The position numbers were made by a program, and so were the translations under genes. Under the pieces are notes generated by a model. The model saw only the letters and a list, made by a program, of their open reading frames with translations. It was not told the DNA's origin and ran no database searches. Below, one piece after another: positions 59,905 through 64,000 of a stretch of 64,000 nucleotides of DNA. Each line of letters starts with the position of its first letter. Position 1 is the stretch's first letter. Origin of the DNA: Rhizorhabdus histidinilytica (GTDB lineage: Bacteria; Pseudomonadota; Alphaproteobacteria; Sphingomonadales; Sphingomonadaceae); contig NZ_FUYM01000003.1 of NCBI RefSeq assembly GCF_900167915.1, positions 62,001 to 126,000 of the forward strand. The letters run 5' to 3'.

Positions 59905-60456
59905 CTATTCCGCCGGTTGCGCCTCGGCCAGCGCCTTGCGGTGCTTGCGGGCCTCGACGACATAGGCGGCGACGCCCTTCTGGTTGCCGGCCATTTCCTC
60001 GGGCGACAGGTCGCGCATGTAGCGCGCCGGGCGGCCGCTCCAGAGCTGGCCGCTCGGGATGCGCTTGCCCGGCGTCAGCATCGCGCCGGCGGCGAGCATC
60101 GCGTCCGATTCGATCACGCAGCCGTCCATCACCACCGCGCCGAAGCCGACGAACGAGCGGTCGTGCAGCGTGCAGCCATGGACCATCGCCATATGGCCGA
60201 TCAGCACGTCGTCGCCGATCACGGTCGGATGGGTGTGGGCGGATATATGGATGACGCTGCCGTCCTGGACGTTGGTCCGCGCGCCGATGCGGATGTAATT
60301 GCCGTCGCCGCGCACGACGACATTGTACCACAGGCTCGATTCCGCCCCGATCACGACGTCGCCGATCACCCGCGCGCCGGGCGCGACGAAGGCGCTGGCG
60401 TCGATCGTCGGGGTGATGCCCTCATAGGTCAGGATGGTGGGTGCGTCGCTCATCAT
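59905..60456 (-). CDS. Gamma-carbonic anhydrase family protein
   Basis: A 183-residue left-handed beta-helix protein with hexapeptide repeats. The zinc histidines are expected in HISAHTHPTVIG and IGHMAMVHGC, as in gamma-type carbonic anhydrases (YrdA/CaiE/PaaY group). It may hydrate CO2 or act on a CoA thioester as PaaY does. Its start overlaps the stop of the GNAT gene (ATGA), so it is translationally coupled to it. Confidence 0.9.
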   Translation of the reverse strand: MMSDAPTILTYEGITPTIDASAFVAPGARVIGDVVIGAESSLWYNVVVRGDGNYIRIGARTNVQDGSVIHISAHTHPTVIGDDVLIGHMAMVHGCTLHDRSFVGFGAVVMDGCVIESDAMLAAGAMLTPGKRIPSGQLWSGRPARYMRDLSPEEMAGNQKGVAAYVVEARKHRKALAEAQPAE

Positions 60457-60983
60457 GGTCTTTCGATGCTGTAGGTGACATGGGCTTTCAGCCGCTCCTC
60501 GAGGCCAGGGAGCGGATGATCGAAGTCGAGATCGTGGCGCCGGCTCATGCCCAGCCGCTCCATCAGCCCCCAGGAACGGACATTGGCGGGCACGGTGATC
60601 GCCCAGACGGCGTCGGCGTCGAGATGGCGCCAGGCCCAGTCGAGCGACGCCTGCGCCGCCTCGCGCGCATAGCCCTGCCCCCAATAGGCCCGGGCGAGCC
60701 GCCAGCCGGTCTCGATCCGGCCCTCGATCGGCGTTCCCGCCGCCCCCGGCTTCAATCCGCAAAAGCCCATGAAGGCGCCGTCGTCGCGCCGCTCGATCGC
60801 CCAGAAGCAATAGCCGTGCGCGTCGAGGAAGGCGTTCTGGCGCTCGATCGCCTGCGCGACATCGTCGGCCGTCATCGGCGGGCCGAGAAACTCCATCACC
60901 GCCGGGTCGTTGCCCATCGCGGCGAAGGGCGCGGCGTCGCTTTCTCGCCAGCCGCGCAGGACCAGCCGGTCGGTCGCGATCAT
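60453..60983 (-). CDS. GNAT-family N-acetyltransferase
   Basis: A 176-residue RimJ/RimL-type acetyltransferase: LVLRGWRESDAAPFAAMGND at the N-terminus, ETGWRLARAYWGQGYAREAA as the acetyl-CoA-binding motif and ANVRSWGLMERLGMSRRHD near the C-terminus. The substrate may be a protein N-terminus or a small amine. Its start overlaps the hemB stop and its stop overlaps the carbonic-anhydrase-like gene start, so the three form a tight operon. Confidence 0.9.
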   Translation of the reverse strand: MIATDRLVLRGWRESDAAPFAAMGNDPAVMEFLGPPMTADDVAQAIERQNAFLDAHGYCFWAIERRDDGAFMGFCGLKPGAAGTPIEGRIETGWRLARAYWGQGYAREAAQASLDWAWRHLDADAVWAITVPANVRSWGLMERLGMSRRHDLDFDHPLPGLEERLKAHVTYSIERP

Positions 60984-61972
60984 GCGCCCATCAGGCGCGC
61001 CGCGTGCAGCGCATGGTAGCTCAGCACGCCCGACGCGCCGGCCCGCTTGAACGCCATCAGCGTCTCCAGCACCATCGCGTCGCGATCGGCGGCGCCGGCG
61101 GCGACCGCCAGCTCGATCATCGCATATTCGCCGGACACCTGATAGGCGAACACCGGCACCTCGAACCGCTCCTTCACCAGGCGGACGATGTCGAGATAGG
61201 GCAGGCCCGGCTTCACCATCACGCTGTCGGCGCCCTCGGCTAGGTCGAGCGCTACCTCGCGCAGCGCCTCCTCGGCATTGGCGGGGTTCATCTGGTACCC
61301 CTTCTTGTCGCCCTTGAGCAGACCGCGCGTGTCGACCGCGTCGCGGAACGGGCCGTAGAAGGCGGAGGCATATTTGGCCGCATAGGCCATGATCTGCACG
61401 TCGACATGGCCGCCGGCCTCGAGCGCTTCGCGGATCGCGCCGACCCGGCCGTCCATCATGTCCGACGGGGCGACGATGTCGCTGCCCGCCTCGGCCTGGA
61501 CCAGCGCCTGGCCGACCAGCACTTCCTTGGTCGGGTCGTTGAGGACATGCCCCTCGGCGTCGACCAGGCCGTCATGGCCATGGGTGGTGTAGGGATCGAG
61601 CGCGACGTCGGTCAGCACGCCGATGTCGGGCACCGCGTCCTTGATCGTGCGGATCGCCCGGCACATCAGATTGTCGGGGTTGAGCGCCTCGCGCCCGTCG
61701 TCGCTGCGCCGGTCGCGCGGCGTGTTCGGGAACAGCGCCAGGCAGGGAATGCCGGCGTCGCGCGCCTCCTCCGCCCGCGCCGCGATCTGCGCCAGCGGCC
61801 ACCGCGACACGCCCGGCAGCGACGCGATCGGCTCGACCTCGTCGCCATTGGCGATGAACAGCGGCCAGATCAGGTCGGCGGGGGTGAGGACATTCTCGGC
61901 GAAGAGCGCGCGGCTCCAGCCATGGCGGCGCGGGCGGCGCAGGCGGAGTGCGGGAAAGGCGGGCTGAGTCAT
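60980..61972 (-). CDS. hemB: Delta-aminolevulinic acid dehydratase (porphobilinogen synthase)
   Basis: A 330-residue HemB, which joins two 5-aminolevulinate molecules to porphobilinogen in heme synthesis. Active-site lysines are in YAAKYASAFYGPFRDA and MVKPGLPYLD; the family segment PSDMMDGRVGAIR is present. The metal-binding loop TDVALDPYTTHGHDG lacks the Cys triad of zinc enzymes, which indicates a Mg-type enzyme. The ATG at 61972 (MTQPAFP) is chosen over a longer frame at 62050. It heads the operon hemB - GNAT - carbonic anhydrase-like. Confidence 0.95.
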   Translation of the reverse strand: MTQPAFPALRLRRPRRHGWSRALFAENVLTPADLIWPLFIANGDEVEPIASLPGVSRWPLAQIAARAEEARDAGIPCLALFPNTPRDRRSDDGREALNPDNLMCRAIRTIKDAVPDIGVLTDVALDPYTTHGHDGLVDAEGHVLNDPTKEVLVGQALVQAEAGSDIVAPSDMMDGRVGAIREALEAGGHVDVQIMAYAAKYASAFYGPFRDAVDTRGLLKGDKKGYQMNPANAEEALREVALDLAEGADSVMVKPGLPYLDIVRLVKERFEVPVFAYQVSGEYAMIELAVAAGAADRDAMVLETLMAFKRAGASGVLSYHALHAARLMGA

Positions 61973-62082
61973 GGGCGCTGCTTTAGCGGGTGGGGCGAGC
62001 CGGTGCAAAGGCGTGACGTCCCCTTTTGCATGACGAGCGAGGCTATGCATCCGAAACGATCGTGGCGCGTTGATCCTTCCGC

Positions 62083-62985
62083 ATGACCCAACCGGCCTCC
62101 CCGCCCCGCCCCGCGATCCTGATCGTCAATGCCCTGTCGCGACAGGGGCGCAAGCAGTTCGACGTCGCGCGCGACAAGCTGCGCGCGGCGGGGATCGAGC
62201 TGACCGACGCGGTCGCGATCGATCGGCCCGGCACGCTGGAGACGGTCGTCGCCGAGGCGATGGCGAAGAAGCCGGCGATGCTGATCGTCGGCGGCGGCGA
62301 CGGATCGCTGTCCTGCGCGGTCGACCATCTGGTCGGCACCGACACGATCTTCGCGCCGCTGCCGCTCGGCACCGCGAACAGCTTCGCCCGGTCGCTGGAG
62401 ATCCCGCTCGATCTCGACGGCGCGATCGACGTGATCGCGAACGGGGTTCCGCGCCGCATCGATCTCGGCATGATCGACGACGACTATTACTGCAACTGCG
62501 CCGCGATCGGCCTGTCGACCAAGATCGGCGGACAGATTCCACCGCTGCTCAAGAAGAGCCTCGGCCGGCTCGGCTATCTGATCTGGGCGACCTGGCAGTC
62601 GATGAAGTTCAAGTCCTTCCGGCTGGTCGTCACCCATGACGGCGTGCGCGAGGAGCTGGACGTGCTGGAGGTGCGGATCGCCAACGGGCCCTATCATGGC
62701 GGGGTCGAGCTGGTCGACGCGGCGGATCCGCAGAGCGGCGAGATCGTCGTGCAGGCGGTGGTCGGCCGCTCACCCGCGCAGCTCGGCTGGAGCTGGTTCA
62801 CCAGCTGGCTGCGGCTGCGTGCGCGCAAGGACACTACGGTCGAATATCGCGGCCGTGCGATCGGCGTCGAGACGACCCCGCCGCAGAAGGTCTCGATCGA
62901 CGGCGAGGTGCTGGCGCGGACGCCGTTCACCGCGCGGATAGCAGCCGGCGCCGTGCAGGTGATGACACCCCGCACGACGGGATGA
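62083..62985 (+). CDS. Diacylglycerol kinase/sphingosine-kinase-like lipid kinase
   Basis: A 300-residue protein of the DAGK catalytic domain family. The nucleotide-binding motif is VGGGDGSLSCAVDHLVGTDT followed by PLGTANSFARSLEIP. The C-terminal half is a beta-rich lipid kinase domain. The family phosphorylates diacylglycerol or long-chain bases; sphingomonads make sphingolipids, so a sphingoid-base role is possible. It is divergent from hemB and convergent with the MATE gene, which ends 8 bp away. Confidence 0.9.
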   Translation: MTQPASPPRPAILIVNALSRQGRKQFDVARDKLRAAGIELTDAVAIDRPGTLETVVAEAMAKKPAMLIVGGGDGSLSCAVDHLVGTDTIFAPLPLGTANSFARSLEIPLDLDGAIDVIANGVPRRIDLGMIDDDYYCNCAAIGLSTKIGGQIPPLLKKSLGRLGYLIWATWQSMKFKSFRLVVTHDGVREELDVLEVRIANGPYHGGVELVDAADPQSGEIVVQAVVGRSPAQLGWSWFTSWLRLRARKDTTVEYRGRAIGVETTPPQKVSIDGEVLARTPFTARIAAGAVQVMTPRTTG

Positions 62986-62992
62986 CGGCGCT

Positions 62993-64000
62993 TCAGGCCG
63001 TGGCGTGCTCGGCGCGTTCGGCCTGCTCGACCAGCGCGCTCTTCTTCCAGCCGCCCTGTCGATAATAGGCCCAGGTCAGCGCGGTGGAGACGATCGATCC
63101 GACCGGAAAGGCCCACCACAGCGCGTCGAAATGCAGCCAGGGCTGCGCGAACAGGGCGAAACCGAGCCTGCAGACGAACAGGCCGACGATCATGATGATC
63201 AGCGGCATCAGCACGATGCCGTTCGCCCGGATGGTGCCGAGCAGCACCATCGTCGCGCCGGAGAAGAGGAAGCTCCAGCTCGCCAGCAGATGGATGCGCT
63301 CCGCCACCCCGATCGCCGGGCTCCCCGCACCGAGGAACAGGCCCAGCACATGATCGTCGACCAGCGTCAGCAACGCGATCAGGACGCCGGTCATCAGGAA
63401 ATTGTAGAGCAGGCCGATATTGGTGATCGATCCCAGCCGGTCCCAGCGCCCGGCGCCGATATTCTGCGCCGCCATCGCGCTGACCGCCGACGCCACCGCC
63501 ATCGACGGCATCTGGATATAGTTCCAGAGCTGGAAGGCGACGCCATAGGCGGCGGTCACGATCACGCCGGCCTGGTTGACCAGCCCGACCATCACCAGCG
63601 CCGCGGCGGTGAGCACGAACATCTGCAGGCCCATCATCATGCCCTTGCCGAAGATCAGGCGGATGAGCGCGGGGCCGGGCAGCAGATAGGCGAGCTCGCG
63701 GCCGCGCAGGCGGATCGGCAGGTCGCGCCAATAGACGACGGCCAGCATGCCGATCGTCGAGACCGCGTTGGCGATCAGCGTCGCCATCGCCGACCCGACG
63801 ATCCCCATTTCGGGGAAGGGACCGATCCCGGCGATGAAGAAGGGATTGAGCCCGGCATCGAGGATGATGCCGACGATCATGAACCAGAGTGGCGTCATCG
63901 CATCGCCGATGCCCCGCAGGGTCATCATCAACAGCACCATGATCGCACTGAACGGCAGGCTCCAGAACATCATCTTGAGATAGGCCGAGGCGAGCGGCGC
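62993..64000 (-). CDS. MATE-family efflux transporter, partial (5' end outside window)
   Basis: The frame is open at the right edge of the window, leaving about 335 C-terminal codons of a transporter that is usually 450-480 residues. The visible part has about nine transmembrane helices and the MATE features GIGDAMTPLWFM, IVGSAMATLIAN and NQAGVIVTAAYGVAFQLWNY. MATE pumps export cationic drugs or other small molecules using Na+ or H+ gradients. The remaining N-terminal helices lie beyond the window. Confidence 0.9.
   Translation of the reverse strand, partial: APLASAYLKMMFWSLPFSAIMVLLMMTLRGIGDAMTPLWFMIVGIILDAGLNPFFIAGIGPFPEMGIVGSAMATLIANAVSTIGMLAVVYWRDLPIRLRGRELAYLLPGPALIRLIFGKGMMMGLQMFVLTAAALVMVGLVNQAGVIVTAAYGVAFQLWNYIQMPSMAVASAVSAMAAQNIGAGRWDRLGSITNIGLLYNFLMTGVLIALLTLVDDHVLGLFLGAGSPAIGVAERIHLLASWSFLFSGATMVLLGTIRANGIVLMPLIIMIVGLFVCRLGFALFAQPWLHFDALWWAFPVGSIVSTALTWAYYRQGGWKKSALVEQAERAEHATA

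Overview
The window reads as chromosomal DNA of a GC-rich alphaproteobacterium, most likely a sphingomonad (Sphingomonadaceae). The reasons are the large TonB-dependent receptors sitting beside catabolic genes, the mix of ortho-cleavage, aldoxime/nitrile and Mo-hydroxylase genes, and the codon use. No plasmid, phage or insertion-sequence gene was seen. All family assignments come from reading motifs in the translated sequence; no database search was run.

Layout. (1) 1-4.8 kb: the end of a Rieske ring-hydroxylating oxygenase, then a catechol ortho-cleavage operon catB-catC-catA-pcaD facing a divergent LysR regulator; the gap carries an ATAC-N7-GTAT box of the CatM/BenM type. (2) 4.8-13 kb: hydrolase-OsmC fusion, AraC regulator, TonB receptor, pirin-OsmC pair, YqaA-type membrane protein, Lrp/AsnC regulator. 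(3) 12.8-18.6 kb: an aldoxime-to-nitrile-to-acid module (AraC regulator, nitrilase, heme aldoxime dehydratase, TonB receptor). (4) 18.7-29.8 kb: glycolate oxidase glcDEF, a hydrolase, a PRC-barrel protein, an enoyl-CoA hydratase, an unrecognised 801-residue exported protein, a polytopic membrane protein and a formylglycine-generating enzyme. (5) 30-33.5 kb: TetR, a possible 35-codon small ORF, sulfotransferase and DUF1214 protein, with a perfect 12-bp inverted-repeat operator. (6) 33.5-56.8 kb: a large catabolic block. (7) 57-64 kb: housekeeping genes (tRNA-Thr, a 60-residue protein, CAP-domain protein, pepP, gamma carbonic anhydrase, GNAT, hemB, lipid kinase, MATE).

The most interesting part is region 6. 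A single LacI-family regulator (46861-47910) lies inside it, and eight copies of a palindrome close to TTGCAATCGATTGCAA occur in front of its transcription units and almost nowhere else that I could see. The sites precede (i) a hydroxyquinol-type intradiol dioxygenase - SDR - beta-keto acid cleavage enzyme - Mo-hydroxylase large subunit operon, (ii) RidA - amidohydrolase - CocE/NonD hydrolase, (iii) MDR oxidoreductase - cupin, (iv) lacI itself, (v) a PQQ-type dehydrogenase, (vi) TonB receptor - esterase - serine hydrolase, and (vii) the divergent Mo-hydroxylase Fe-S subunit and an MFS transporter. I infer one regulon: uptake through the TonB receptor, attack by exported hydrolases and oxidoreductases in the periplasm, import by the MFS carrier, then cytoplasmic ring cleavage. 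Ring cleavage may end in a BKACE reaction (3-oxoadipate + acetyl-CoA to succinyl-CoA + acetoacetate) in place of the usual CoA-transferase/thiolase pair. The natural substrate cannot be read from the sequence.
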